This document shows positions 30,024 to 38,558 of a stretch of DNA of 64,000 nucleotides, in pieces. The DNA is from Prevotella sp. tf2-5 (GTDB taxonomy: Bacteria; Bacteroidota; Bacteroidia; Bacteroidales; Bacteroidaceae). Location of the stretch: contig NZ_FOWK01000009.1 of NCBI RefSeq assembly GCF_900115435.1, forward strand, positions 62,001-126,000, read 5' to 3'. The notes under the pieces were generated by a model that did no database searches, was not told where the DNA came from, and saw nothing but the letters and a program-made list of their open reading frames with translations. Within the stretch, counting starts at the first letter, position 1; every line of letters begins with the position of its first letter. Both the position numbers and the translations under genes were made by a program.

Positions 30024-30087
30024 TAAGCGAAAATATGCTCTTAAAGTAGATTTCGTTAAGACATTCATGATGCGATATAATAAATAG
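29824..30087 (+). pseudogene. 3' remnant of an unknown gene, partly duplicated
   Basis: From 29938 a 49-codon frame reads AGKDIRQYFEQNPNGVEIMI and continues through IIIKRKYALKVDFV to RYNK with a stop at 30085-30087, just before a hairpin. The first duplicate carries the same frame but ends in TGA inside the next palindromic repeat. There is no start; the 5' part is gone or was replaced by the repeat. Family not recognised. Confidence 0.5.
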
Positions 30088-30088
30088 A

Positions 30089-30110
30089 AAAGCCGCTAAA
30101 TCGCGGCTTT
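30089..30110. terminator. 8-bp hairpin terminator
   Basis: aaagccgc, loop taaatc, gcggcttt. Directly follows the stop of the remnant frame, which supports the view that a real gene once ended here. Confidence 0.6.
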
Positions 30111-30257
30111 CAAATGGGCAGGGGCGGTGAAGTCTTACCCTCTCGGGATTCTACCCGGATAGCCAAAACATTGTTTTGACATTGCAAAGATATGAAATTA
30201 TCTGATTACTTCCAAATAAAATAGTACTTTTTTTACTTTTTCCTCCCCCTCAATGAA

Positions 30258-30464
30258 TCATTCAGTCATCGACGAAGTCGCTTGACAGAGCAAGAAACCC
30301 AGCTTTCTTGTCATAAAAGAGATCAAGAGATGTACTCCTAATTCATTTAGGGCAGCATCGCGAATTGCGATGGTGCTTATGAGGCCCGAGCCATCATCAT
30401 TGTTTTCCAAGTGAGACAGGTACAAGTCCCTGAGTGTCTGCCGATTATGCAGGTTGCAATCCAC
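30258..30464 (-). other. Doubtful 68-aa open frame
   Basis: GTG-initiated frame (DCNLHNRQTLRDLYLSHLE) with no recognised family or clear promoter. Composition is protein-like, so it could be a remnant. Confidence 0.2.
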
Positions 30465-30515
30465 AGACTGCTAAAGATTTTTGCTCAAATTAAGAATTGT
30501 TTGCAAAAAAAGTTG

Positions 30516-30523
30516 TACCTTTG
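30516..30523 (+). promoter_or_regulatory. -7 box of the barrel-S41-S37 operon
   Basis: TACCTTTG, followed by gc. No good TTTG at the ideal distance upstream (TTTG at 30500-30503 is 12 bp away). Confidence 0.55.
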
Positions 30524-30580
30524 CAGGCGTTTTTAAAAAAGATAAGCAAATAAAAAAGACACTAATAAAATGATTTGCAA

Positions 30581-31237
30581 ATGAAAAGGACATTAACAAT
30601 GCTTGCGCTCATGCTGCCTATGATGGCGTTTGCCCAATGGCGCGTGGGTGTCAACTGTGGTGCAGACATGAACCACTTCATTATCGACAAACAGTATCAG
30701 ACCGACTATCAGTACAAGGACCGCTGGGGTGTCACCATGGGTGTCATGGGACAGTACGACATCACCGACTGGGTCGGAGTACGCGTAGAGTTGGACTGGA
30801 CACAGAAGAACTACCGCCAGAAGCGCGAGAACCTGCAAATCTGCGACTACAAGTACGTCAACAACTACCTGCAGTTGCCCGTCATGGGCTCGTTCAGTTT
30901 TGGCGGTGAGAAGCTGCGCGGCTTCTGCAACCTCGGTATCTACACAGGCTACTGGCTGAACAGCAACCGCAAGGGTACAGACTTCAACACCCTCACTGAG
31001 ACGAATTACGACTTCAGTGAGAAGGTGGAGTTCATGGATGAGCGCGACCGTCGCTGGGACTTCGGTTTCGTGGGCGGTGCCGGTGTGGAGTACCGCTTTG
31101 CCAGCCACTGGGCAGCCCAGGTGGAGCTGCGCTACTACTACAGCACGGTAAGCACCGTGAAGGTGAACGACCTGGTCAAAGACTATCGCTACAACTCAAC
31201 GATGGCCTTGCAAGCCGGCATTTGGTACAGATTTTAA
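30581..31237 (+). CDS. Small outer-membrane beta-barrel protein (porin/PorT-like)
   Basis: 218 aa from the ATG at 30581 (MKRTLTMLALMLPMMAFAQ), a signal peptide cut after AFA. The rest has about eight amphipathic strands (RVGVNCGADMNHF, WGVTMGVMGQYDITDW, VEYRFASHWAAQVELRYYY) and ends on an aromatic residue (ALQAGIWYRF), the outer-membrane insertion signal. PorT-like OmpA-size barrel; no known ligand. First gene of an operon with two peptidase lipoproteins (11-bp gap to the next). Confidence 0.85.
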   Translation: MKRTLTMLALMLPMMAFAQWRVGVNCGADMNHFIIDKQYQTDYQYKDRWGVTMGVMGQYDITDWVGVRVELDWTQKNYRQKRENLQICDYKYVNNYLQLPVMGSFSFGGEKLRGFCNLGIYTGYWLNSNRKGTDFNTLTETNYDFSEKVEFMDERDRRWDFGFVGGAGVEYRFASHWAAQVELRYYYSTVSTVKVNDLVKDYRYNSTMALQAGIWYRF

Positions 31238-31248
31238 GTGAAAAGACA

Positions 31249-32796
31249 ATGAAAAACAGAATCATGATATTAGGAGCACTGATGTTGACACTGGGTATCA
31301 CATCGTGCCACAAGGACAGTGACGTCGTGCTGAACTACGCCTACAACGACGAAATGGCCTTCAACAAGGCTAAAGACAGTTATGCCGAGAAGTTTAAAGT
31401 ATTCTGGCATGGTATGAACAGCACCTACTCGCTTTGGGACTATGAGAAAGAGTGCGGTCTGGACTGGGACGAGTACTACAACGTGATGTTGCCGAAGTTC
31501 GAGAAGCTCGACGAGCTAGGCGGGGTTAGCGACGAGGACTTGGAAAAACTGATGGAAGAGATGGTTGCCCCGCTGCACGACGGCCACCTGAGTGTTGAGT
31601 TCTATAACCATAAGACTGGCAGTTTTGTGCGTGCAGAACCAAGTATGCTTCGCAATATGTCACGTCCGGACTTCGCACTCATGTCATTTACCCCCAACCT
31701 GAAGCCCTACGTCAACAATACCAAGTATAAGTTGAAGGACTGGAAAGAGACCAACACGTATGCCTCGGCACAGTTGTACTACGTGATGAACACGCCAGGT
31801 ATCGGCTATCAGTGGGCAGTTGCTAAGCAGAAAGAGCTGTCGAGCAAGGAGAATCCTACGGAGATGGAGGCCACCACACTGGCCTACCTGAACAGCTTCA
31901 TCAAAAACATGGCAATCCTGCAAATAGAGGGTGTCTCGGATAAATCCATTCAGATGTACAACAACCTTGTTTCGATGTATAGCTTCCTGAACGTTCCGTT
32001 CCTGGAGCCAATCAACCCAGAGCTCGTCGAGGGCGGTATCGACATCAAGTACGCTTTGTTCGAGGACAACATCGCCTACCTGTACATCAGCGACTTCTCC
32101 CTGACCACCTACCTGAATGACCTCTATTTCGAAAAGTACTTCAGCGGCTCCAAGCACGACACCGAGGTCGCCACCAGGGTAAAAGACGTCTATAACGCAT
32201 GGTTCGGAGCCATCCAGCGCCTGCATAAGCAGAAGCAGCTGAAGGGCGTTGTCATCGACCTGCGCTCCAACGGCGGCGGTATCGTCTACGATTCCAATTA
32301 CGTGCTGGGCAGCCTGGCTCCCCAAGGCGGCATCCAGTATGGCTATGCACGCTTCAAACGTGGCGCCGGCCGCTACGACTATTCACCCTTCATGCCGCAG
32401 TCGGCTTCGACGATGGCTGATGAACATGAGATCATCGACGATGTTCCCATCACCATCCTCATCAACTGCTGGTCGGTCAGCATGTCTGAAACGACGTCGC
32501 TGTGCGCCAAGCAGCTACCCAATGCCCGTTTGATTGGTACGCGCTCGTGGGGCGGACTCTGTGCACTGACTGGACAGGAAGAGTTCACCGTCAACTACAC
32601 CGGTCACATCGGCGTGAAGCGTCAGACTCCCGTTTACGTCTACCTCCCCATGGTTGCTATCCATGATATGAACAAGAAAGTGCTGGAGGGCTACGGTGTC
32701 GAGCCTGACATCGAGGTAAGCCTCGACGCCAAGCACTTGGATGAGTACGACACCCAGCTGGAACGTGCCCTGGACTACATTCGCACGGGAAATTAA
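31249..32796 (+). CDS. S41-family peptidase lipoprotein
   Basis: 515 aa from the ATG at 31249. Lipobox LGITSCHKD. An N-terminal helical domain is followed by the C-terminal processing peptidase fold: KGVVIDLRSNGGGIVYDSN, then the catalytic Ser region NCWSVSMSETTSLCAKQLPN and IGTRSWGGLCALTG. It has no obvious PDZ domain. S41 enzymes use a Ser/Lys dyad and cleave C-terminal parts of proteins or peptides. The operon with a barrel and an S37-like peptidase suggests cell-surface peptide use. Confidence 0.87.
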   Translation: MKNRIMILGALMLTLGITSCHKDSDVVLNYAYNDEMAFNKAKDSYAEKFKVFWHGMNSTYSLWDYEKECGLDWDEYYNVMLPKFEKLDELGGVSDEDLEKLMEEMVAPLHDGHLSVEFYNHKTGSFVRAEPSMLRNMSRPDFALMSFTPNLKPYVNNTKYKLKDWKETNTYASAQLYYVMNTPGIGYQWAVAKQKELSSKENPTEMEATTLAYLNSFIKNMAILQIEGVSDKSIQMYNNLVSMYSFLNVPFLEPINPELVEGGIDIKYALFEDNIAYLYISDFSLTTYLNDLYFEKYFSGSKHDTEVATRVKDVYNAWFGAIQRLHKQKQLKGVVIDLRSNGGGIVYDSNYVLGSLAPQGGIQYGYARFKRGAGRYDYSPFMPQSASTMADEHEIIDDVPITILINCWSVSMSETTSLCAKQLPNARLIGTRSWGGLCALTGQEEFTVNYTGHIGVKRQTPVYVYLPMVAIHDMNKKVLEGYGVEPDIEVSLDAKHLDEYDTQLERALDYIRTGN

Positions 32797-32827
32797 AGTA
32801 GTATTGAAGAATAAAAAGTATTGAACT

Positions 32828-34531
32828 ATGAAACAAATCAGATATTACATGCTGGCCGCACTGGCCACGATGATGCTTGTCGGCTGTACAGAGGACAACA
32901 ACATGGATGCTATTCCTCAGCCCGTCCCTGCGGGCATTCCTGAAACCGACGAAGTGATTAAAGCCTTGTCGGACATTCCTGGAGTCACCAATGTCAGACT
33001 CGTCGACGAAGAGAATACCGACGACTACAGCGGAGCCGGAGAGACTGAAAGCCTGGAGGCTAACCGCAGAGCCGGCGCAACAGCCAGTGCACCCTGCTAC
33101 GCGTTCAGCTTCGAACAGCCCATCGACCACAACAGACCCGAGCTGGGCACCTATCTCCAAGCCTGTCGGCTCAGGTACAAAGGTGCGGAGAAGAATGTCG
33201 TCGTGCTGACTCACGGCTATAACATGGAGTACTACGACACCGACCTGGCAACCCAGCTGGATGCCAACCAACTGAATATTGAGCACCGTTACTTTGGAGA
33301 GTCGCTGCCCGAGCCCGTCGACAACCTCGACTTGACCTACCTGAACTCCAATCAGCAGGCCCGCGACATTCACAACATTGTCAGCGCCCTGAAGGAAAAC
33401 CTCTTCAAGACCGGCAAGTGGGCCAGCACAGGTACCAGCAAAGACGGCATCACCACCGCCCTGCAGGCCTACTGGAGCGACTACTACAAATGGACTGACT
33501 TCGACGTGTATGTTCCCTTCTGCGCACCCTTCATGATCGGCACCGACTACACTGACGGCACCCACAGCTGTAACGACATCACGCCGGGTACCTACCTGAA
33601 AGACATATGCGGCTACGGCTACGAAGCCGGCTCGAAAGAAGCCATCGCCTACGAGCGCCTGAGAAAGATTCCTCAGCTGATATGCACCAACGCGAAGATT
33701 CGCGCAGCAGCCAACAAGGCCGTCTATCAGGCAGACCCTGCATCATATCAAAAGATTCTTGAGCAGTACAACGCCAAGAGCCCAATGAGCACAGGCGACC
33801 AGACCAAAGACGTGACGGCGTTCACCCTCTATACCTATTATGACGCATTGTTCTCCAAGTTCTCGTATGTACAATTCTACACGTGGGCCGATATTGTTCC
33901 CGACTTGAAGCCCCTGGAGGACGGCACGGCAACGGAAGACGAGTGGACCTTCTTCATGCAGTTCATCGTCATGGACGACAAGGCGCTGGACAAATACCTC
34001 GCCGACCAGCAGAAGGAGAAGACTTCCCAAGCCATGAGAGGCGCCACCAAAGAAGAAGAGCAGTGGGACTACCTGCGATTCCGTCGCGAGTCGCCCAGAG
34101 CTCCCTACAACATCCAGGCCTTCACGGAGCTGGGAGCTGCCGACAACGACTACTCCATAGCCAATACTCCAGGAAGCATTCTGACACCTGCTGACTGCGA
34201 GAAAGTCAACTACATGTTCTCCACCCAGGCCCTATACGAACAGTGTGGAAAGGCAGGCATCTACAAGCAGGATGGAGGCTACCTGATGAAAGACTTCCGT
34301 AAGTGGGCGGAGACTGAGAACACGCAACCCATCATCTTTGTCTATGCCTACAACGACCCCTGGACGGGTGGCGGCATCGACGACGAGACTGTTTCGCAGA
34401 ACGATATGTTAGTAAAGGTTGTTGACGGATTAGCCACACACACTGACGTGTTCCTGCACCGCGAATTCTACACGAAAGACTCCGAGACCAAAATCGTCAA
34501 CGCGCTCAACAAGTTCCTGAAACTGAAATAA
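32828..34531 (+). CDS. S37 (PS-10)-like serine peptidase lipoprotein
   Basis: 567 aa. Lipobox MLVGCTEDN. Alpha/beta hydrolase of the S37 tripeptidyl-aminopeptidase kind: FEQPIDHNRPELGTYLQ, VVVLTHGYNMEYY, NIEHRYFGESLPEP and the nucleophile elbow STGTSKDGITTALQ. In most members the elbow reads GxSKGG; here it is GTSKDG. A late Asp (YNDPWTGGG) and His-containing end fit the triad. Likely removes short peptides from N-termini at the cell surface. Third gene of the operon; a strong terminator follows at 34561. Confidence 0.82.
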   Translation: MKQIRYYMLAALATMMLVGCTEDNNMDAIPQPVPAGIPETDEVIKALSDIPGVTNVRLVDEENTDDYSGAGETESLEANRRAGATASAPCYAFSFEQPIDHNRPELGTYLQACRLRYKGAEKNVVVLTHGYNMEYYDTDLATQLDANQLNIEHRYFGESLPEPVDNLDLTYLNSNQQARDIHNIVSALKENLFKTGKWASTGTSKDGITTALQAYWSDYYKWTDFDVYVPFCAPFMIGTDYTDGTHSCNDITPGTYLKDICGYGYEAGSKEAIAYERLRKIPQLICTNAKIRAAANKAVYQADPASYQKILEQYNAKSPMSTGDQTKDVTAFTLYTYYDALFSKFSYVQFYTWADIVPDLKPLEDGTATEDEWTFFMQFIVMDDKALDKYLADQQKEKTSQAMRGATKEEEQWDYLRFRRESPRAPYNIQAFTELGAADNDYSIANTPGSILTPADCEKVNYMFSTQALYEQCGKAGIYKQDGGYLMKDFRKWAETENTQPIIFVYAYNDPWTGGGIDDETVSQNDMLVKVVDGLATHTDVFLHREFYTKDSETKIVNALNKFLKLK

Positions 34532-34560
34532 AAGGAGACGTCAGACGACAACACAAAAAA

Positions 34561-34594
34561 AACAAGCCTGCTCATTCCAGCGGGCTTGTTTTTT
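34561..34594. terminator. Strong bidirectional rho-independent terminator
   Basis: aacaagcctgc, 8-nt loop, gcgggcttgtt (11-bp stem with one G-T pair), with T-runs on both strands. Lies between the S37 gene (+) and the M13 gene (-). Confidence 0.92.
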
Positions 34595-34596
34595 GC

Positions 34597-34722
34597 TTAC
34601 AGCGCATCAAACGTTCCCTCGTCGGGATTCATCTGGAAGTCATCCAGCGGAATGTCTATCGTCTCTTCCCACAAATCTTTTCTTTCCAATTTACCAAATG
34701 TATGATCTGCGTTCCACGGGCA
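34597..34722 (-). pseudogene. 3' fragment of an unknown gene between M13 peptidase and terminator
   Basis: A minus-strand frame different from the M13 frame reads CPWNADHTFGKLERKDLWEE, then TIDIPLDDFQMNPDEGTFDAL and stops at 34597-34599, 2 bp before the terminator T-run. The wording is protein-like and acidic, but there is no usable ATG near its beginning and it runs into the M13 coding end. It looks like the tail of a lost gene. Confidence 0.35.
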
Positions 34723-36577
34723 GGTATAACAGGTGGTTCCGATTGACGTTGTATAGGTTGTACCACATGTCGGTATTCATCACCACACCATTGACTCTAA
34801 GGCGGCCATGGGCGTGCACGTCGTCATGCTTGAGGATTTCGAACGTATTACTACCATACTGGATGCACCAAAGGTGGGCATAGGACTCATAGAACTTGCG
34901 GAGCTGCTCGTTGCGTGTCTCACCGGTGAAGCCCTGCTGGTCGAGGCGCTCCTGGTAGGCGTCGAGGGCAGTGAGGAAACCACCCAGGTCGGCAATGTTC
35001 TCACCGAGTGTGCGCACACCGTCACAGTAGACCAGCGGATCGCGCTCGGGGTCGAGCTCCAGGAGGTTGAAGGTGCGGACGAGGGTCTCGCTGCGCTCCT
35101 TGAAATTCATCTTGTCGGCAACGGTCCACCAGTTCTTGCGCTCGCCATACTTGTCCCACTCGGAGCCGTTGTTGTCGAAACCGTGGGTGAACTCATGGCC
35201 GATGATGGTGAAGACGGCATAGTAGCAGGCCTCGCTGACGTCGCCTGTGGGCATGAGGGGCGGCAGGAGCATGGCGGGGTAGATGGAGATGGAGTTGTCG
35301 GAGAGCATATAGAGGGCGTTGACCAGTGTGAGGTCGGAGGGGATGGGTTCCTCGTCGGGACCTTGCATGGAGCTCATAATCCTGACAGCGAAGAGGTCGT
35401 CGGTGCCCACGAGCTTGGCCGTCAGTCGGGCATTAGCAGCCTTCAGCCGATGCAGAGCCTCTACCATGGTCTTGCAGTCGGCGAGTGCGGGGAGACACTC
35501 CTTGTGCCAAGTGTCGGGGTAGCCGACGCACATGTGGCAGTTGTTGAGCTTGTCGATGGCATTGTTCTTGGTGGTCTCGCTCATCCAGTCGACGCGAGCG
35601 ATGCGCTTGCGGAGGGATGCCTGGATTTCCTTGGTGATGTTGACGAACTTGTCCTTCAGGCTCTGCGGCATGTATTTCTGCTGCACGTGGTAGGACATGA
35701 GGTAGTTCAGCTCCATTCGGGCATCAATGCGCAGCGACTTCAGCGTGGCCTGGTCCTTGGCAGGCAGTGTCTTGTTGAACTCGGCCAGTCCAGCCTCGTC
35801 GGCAAAGGCCTTATAAGTCAGAAAGGCGCTCTGCATGACATGATAGAGGTCGTCGACGCTGTGGCTGTCCCAGTAGATGTTCCAGCGCAGGATTTCTACT
35901 TCGGACATCTGCAGCATGGCAGGGTCTATACCCATTCCCTCGGCAACGAGTGTGAGTGCCGTCTCGCCATTTTCCCCCCTGGTGGTTGACAGGCTGCGGC
36001 GTGGCTGTGACTTCATGCGCTCTATGTTCTCCTGGGTGTTGATTCTGTACGCTGACATGGGCAGGATGGTGAGTTTCAGCCTGTCCTTGTCCCAGATAGG
36101 GGTGGCCTGTACGACGTCGATACCGTCCATGAACATCTTGCCGAGGGTGCGGTAAGCCTCTTCCTTGGTGGCGGGCTTCTTATATTTCGCAGCCAATGCG
36201 GTGATGTAGTCGCGTGACTCCTTGGAGTAGTCGTGCATGTGGTCTGAGAGGGTGAAGAAGCGGCCGATGTCGGGAACGGTCTTCTTCAACTCCTGTACCC
36301 TCACTTCCATGGCTTCCTTGGCGGCATAGATTCCGCCGATGTTCTTGCTCAGGTCGTCGGGGATGGGGTTTTCCTTCAGCCACGTGCCGTTACAGTAGTC
36401 GAAAAAACTGTCGCCGGGCTTCACCGAAAGGTCCTTGTTGGCTAAATAGTCGTCAGGATAATGATACGGATCTGTCGCCGACGACGCCTCACCATCATCC
36501 TTCGAACAGGCGGTAAACAAACTCAAACTGCTGAAAGCTAAAAAGGTAATAAATACCCAAAGATTATTGCCCTTCAT
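34691..36577 (-). CDS. M13-family zinc metallopeptidase (PepO-like) lipoprotein
   Basis: 628 aa. Lipobox LSLFTACSKDD. Neprilysin-type architecture: long helical N-terminal domain from DYCNGTWLKENPIPDD (M13 N-terminal mark), zinc site IIGHEFTHGFDNNGSEWDK near residue 463 and the third ligand Glu in LGENIADLGG. The chain ends in SYIW, as M13 proteins usually end in a Trp. Cuts peptides of up to about 40 residues in the periplasm or at the surface. It stands alone, convergent with the S37 operon. Confidence 0.93.
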   Translation of the reverse strand: MKGNNLWVFITFLAFSSLSLFTACSKDDGEASSATDPYHYPDDYLANKDLSVKPGDSFFDYCNGTWLKENPIPDDLSKNIGGIYAAKEAMEVRVQELKKTVPDIGRFFTLSDHMHDYSKESRDYITALAAKYKKPATKEEAYRTLGKMFMDGIDVVQATPIWDKDRLKLTILPMSAYRINTQENIERMKSQPRRSLSTTRGENGETALTLVAEGMGIDPAMLQMSEVEILRWNIYWDSHSVDDLYHVMQSAFLTYKAFADEAGLAEFNKTLPAKDQATLKSLRIDARMELNYLMSYHVQQKYMPQSLKDKFVNITKEIQASLRKRIARVDWMSETTKNNAIDKLNNCHMCVGYPDTWHKECLPALADCKTMVEALHRLKAANARLTAKLVGTDDLFAVRIMSSMQGPDEEPIPSDLTLVNALYMLSDNSISIYPAMLLPPLMPTGDVSEACYYAVFTIIGHEFTHGFDNNGSEWDKYGERKNWWTVADKMNFKERSETLVRTFNLLELDPERDPLVYCDGVRTLGENIADLGGFLTALDAYQERLDQQGFTGETRNEQLRKFYESYAHLWCIQYGSNTFEILKHDDVHAHGRLRVNGVVMNTDMWYNLYNVNRNHLLYLPVERRSYIW

Positions 36578-36789
36578 ATACTTATAAATTATACATTTTA
36601 ATTTCCATCAATTGTGCAAAGGTAGTCATTTCTTCTGAAATAAATGAATATATTCTTTATTATCTACAAAGTTTCCCATCGTCTCTCTTTTCCTGACTTC
36701 GGCGATGCGTCACCCTGTTCGCGCGTGCGCCTGTTAGTTTAATTTTGCTTCTTGTTGAGGATGGCCCTGATGTCGAAGAGAGGATTCGC

Positions 36790-36863
36790 AAAAACTACTC
36801 CCGTCCCGAAACGCCCTGTACATGAGTATTTCAGAAGGAAACGGGAGAAGGGGAGTAGTTTTT
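36790..36863. repeat. 13-bp inverted repeat with 48-bp interior
   Basis: aaaaactactccc and gggagtagttttt are exact complements. The interior has ccgtcccg and cgggag that can also pair. Confidence 0.7.
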
Positions 36864-36888
36864 TGAAATCCTTGAATTTCTATCAGTA

Positions 36889-37457
36889 CACAGTTTACAG
36901 ATTGAATAACAGTTAACAAATAACAGTTCCGATTTTCTGATTCGGTTGGCAATGATTGATTTCAGATTTCAGATTTCAGTAAGTCAAAACGTTGAATGCT
37001 ATGACAAATGACGGATGACAGTTAGTGAAAGTCAACCTTTCTAGTAAAAGCGTCAACGATTCCCAGGGTAGGGTGTCAACTTCTTCAGTATGGTAATGCA
37101 GTCTCAGTCTCAGAATCTCAGTTTTTTAAAGCGAACGAACGAACAGTTGAACAGTTATTCCATTTGCCCAAAAATGTTGACCACTAATTTTATTATATAT
37201 ATATTATTTATAATATATATATAATAATATAATATATAGACTTTTATGTATGTTCCTACTTTAGTAAACTGTTCGCTGTTCGTTCGTTCGCTTACTGAGA
37301 CACTGAGACTGAGATTGTTTCCCTCTTTTTCGCTAACTGTTATTTGTTATTTGTTTGAAAATCCGGTCAAATGATAAACTGTCATTTGTCATTTGTCATA
37401 GATCACTTACTGAAATCTGAAATCTGAAATCGCAAACTGTAATCTGTAATCTGTAAT
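36889..37457. repeat. Long mirrored repeat of six heptamer-type modules
   Basis: Left modules in order: ttacagatt (36893), aacagttaacaaataacag (36907), gatttcagatttcagattt-type (36958), gacaaatgacggatgacag (37002), cagtctcagtctcag (37099), gcgaacgaacgaacag (37131). Right of the AT centre come their complements: ctgttcgttcgttcgc (37269), ctgagacactgagactgag (37295), ctgttatttgttatttg (37337), ctgtcatttgtcatttg (37379), ctgaaatctgaaatctg (37410), ctgtaatctgtaatctg (37437). The order is mirrored except that one module is displaced. Confidence 0.85.
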
Positions 37458-37465
37458 GCGAGAGA

Positions 37466-37553
37466 TTCCAGTATTTGCGATGGCTTGTTCCAGTATCTCC
37501 TTCACCTTGTTCCAGTATCTGTTATAGGGTGTTCCAATATCTGTTATACCCCC
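37466..37553. repeat. 22-bp-period array, four units
   Basis: Units begin at 37466, 37488, 37510 and 37532, each opening ttccagtatctg or a close variant and then diverging. Confidence 0.8.
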
Positions 37554-37595
37554 ATAGTAATGCCTAATATCACTCATAAGTTTGTAGTATCAAAA

Positions 37596-37627
37596 TTTGG
37601 TGGCTGGTGAAAAATGTAGTACCTTTG
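37596..37627 (+). promoter_or_regulatory. Promoter of the RluA-family gene
   Basis: TTTG (37596-37599), 20-bp spacer, TACCTTTG (37620-37627), 27 bp before the ATG. Confidence 0.8.
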
Positions 37628-37654
37628 CAGTCAGAATAGGAATGTAGAGAAGCT

Positions 37655-38548
37655 ATGAGGTATAACCCATATAACCAGCAAGGCGAATATGACCATTTTG
37701 TCGTCAGCGAGGAACAGCCGTTATTGGAGTTCTTGTTAGAAAATGTCAAGCAGAGTCGTAACAAGATCAAGTTGACACTGCAGGGCAGGGGAATCCGTGT
37801 GAACGGCAAGACAGTGAGTCAGTTTGACTTCCTGCTGAAACCGGGTATGAAGGTCGCTGTCAGTAAGACCAAGCGTAACCAGACACAGTTCAAGAGCCGT
37901 TGGTTGAAAATCGTGTATGAGGACCGTTGGATCATTGTTGTTGAGAAGCATGAGGGAATCCTGTCCATGGCAGCTGGTCATTCCTCGTTGAATGTCAAGA
38001 CGATCCTGGACGACTATTTCAAGAAGTCACGTCAGAAATGCACGGCTCATGTGGTGCATCGCTTAGACCGTGACACGTCAGGACTGATGGTCTATGCGAA
38101 GGACATGGATACGGAGCAGGCGTTGGAGCATTACTGGCATGATATCGTGTATGACCGTCGTTATGTCGCCGTGTTGAGTGGGGAGGTGGAACAGGACGAG
38201 GGAACCATCGCCAACTGGCTGAAGGACAACAAGGCGTATGTGACATACTCTTCACCTGTTGATAATGGGGGAAAATATGCGGTGACTCATTTCCATGTCC
38301 TTGACCGTACTACGGACCACTCGCTGGTGGAGTTCAAGTTAGAGACGGGCCGTAAGAACCAGATCCGAGTGCATGCCGCTGATATGGGACATCCAGTATG
38401 TGGTGACGTGAAATACGGAGATGGAAACGACCCGATACACCGTCTCTGTCTGCATGCTTTCCTGTTGTGCATGGAGCATCCGGTGACCCATGAGCGGATG
38501 GAGTTCGAGACCCCCATCCCCGTAGCATTCAGACAACTGTTTAAATAG
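37655..38548 (+). CDS. RluA-family rRNA/tRNA pseudouridine synthase
   Basis: 297 aa. N-terminal S4 RNA-binding domain (GRGIRVNGKTVSQFDFLLKPG near residue 50) and a catalytic domain with VHRLDRDTSGLMVYAKD; the Asp in HRLDRDTSG is the catalytic residue. GRKNQIRVHAADMGHPVCGD closes the active site. Isomerises uridine to pseudouridine in structural RNA; which site (RluC- or RluD-like) cannot be fixed. Own promoter; a small membrane-protein gene follows 10 bp later. Confidence 0.93.
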   Translation: MRYNPYNQQGEYDHFVVSEEQPLLEFLLENVKQSRNKIKLTLQGRGIRVNGKTVSQFDFLLKPGMKVAVSKTKRNQTQFKSRWLKIVYEDRWIIVVEKHEGILSMAAGHSSLNVKTILDDYFKKSRQKCTAHVVHRLDRDTSGLMVYAKDMDTEQALEHYWHDIVYDRRYVAVLSGEVEQDEGTIANWLKDNKAYVTYSSPVDNGGKYAVTHFHVLDRTTDHSLVEFKLETGRKNQIRVHAADMGHPVCGDVKYGDGNDPIHRLCLHAFLLCMEHPVTHERMEFETPIPVAFRQLFK

Positions 38549-38558
38549 AATTGAAGTG

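Larger units (their letters stand above)
29654..30580. other. Gene-poor stretch with repeats and remnants
   Basis: Holds the MmcQ promoter, two identical 114-bp tandem units (29796-30023), a gene remnant, a hairpin (30089-30110), an unexplained stretch at 30111-30185, and the promoter of the plus-strand barrel gene. No full gene is seen. Confidence 0.7.
36578..37654. other. 1.08-kb gene-free region made of mirrored short repeats
   Basis: Between divergent genes. It holds a 13-bp inverted repeat (36790-36863), a long mirrored repeat set (36889-37457) around an AT-rich centre (37187-37240), a 22-bp-period array (37466-37553) and the promoter of the pseudouridine synthase gene. No protein or known RNA seen. 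Confidence 0.8.

Noticed and set aside
29739-30068. 109-aa minus-strand protein with two 38-residue repeats
   Set aside because: It is only the reverse reading of the 114-bp duplication; the plus strand explains the region better.
30135-30170. tRNA gene on the minus strand
   Set aside because: Only a T-arm-like piece is seen; no acceptor stem, D-arm or anticodon arm can be built around it.
34808-35989. 393-aa plus-strand frame
   Set aside because: Antisense to the M13 peptidase, which has clear motifs; no promoter or family for the plus frame.
36734-36952. 72-aa minus-strand frame in the repeat region
   Set aside because: It runs across inverted repeats and has no homology or promoter; it is likely a chance frame.
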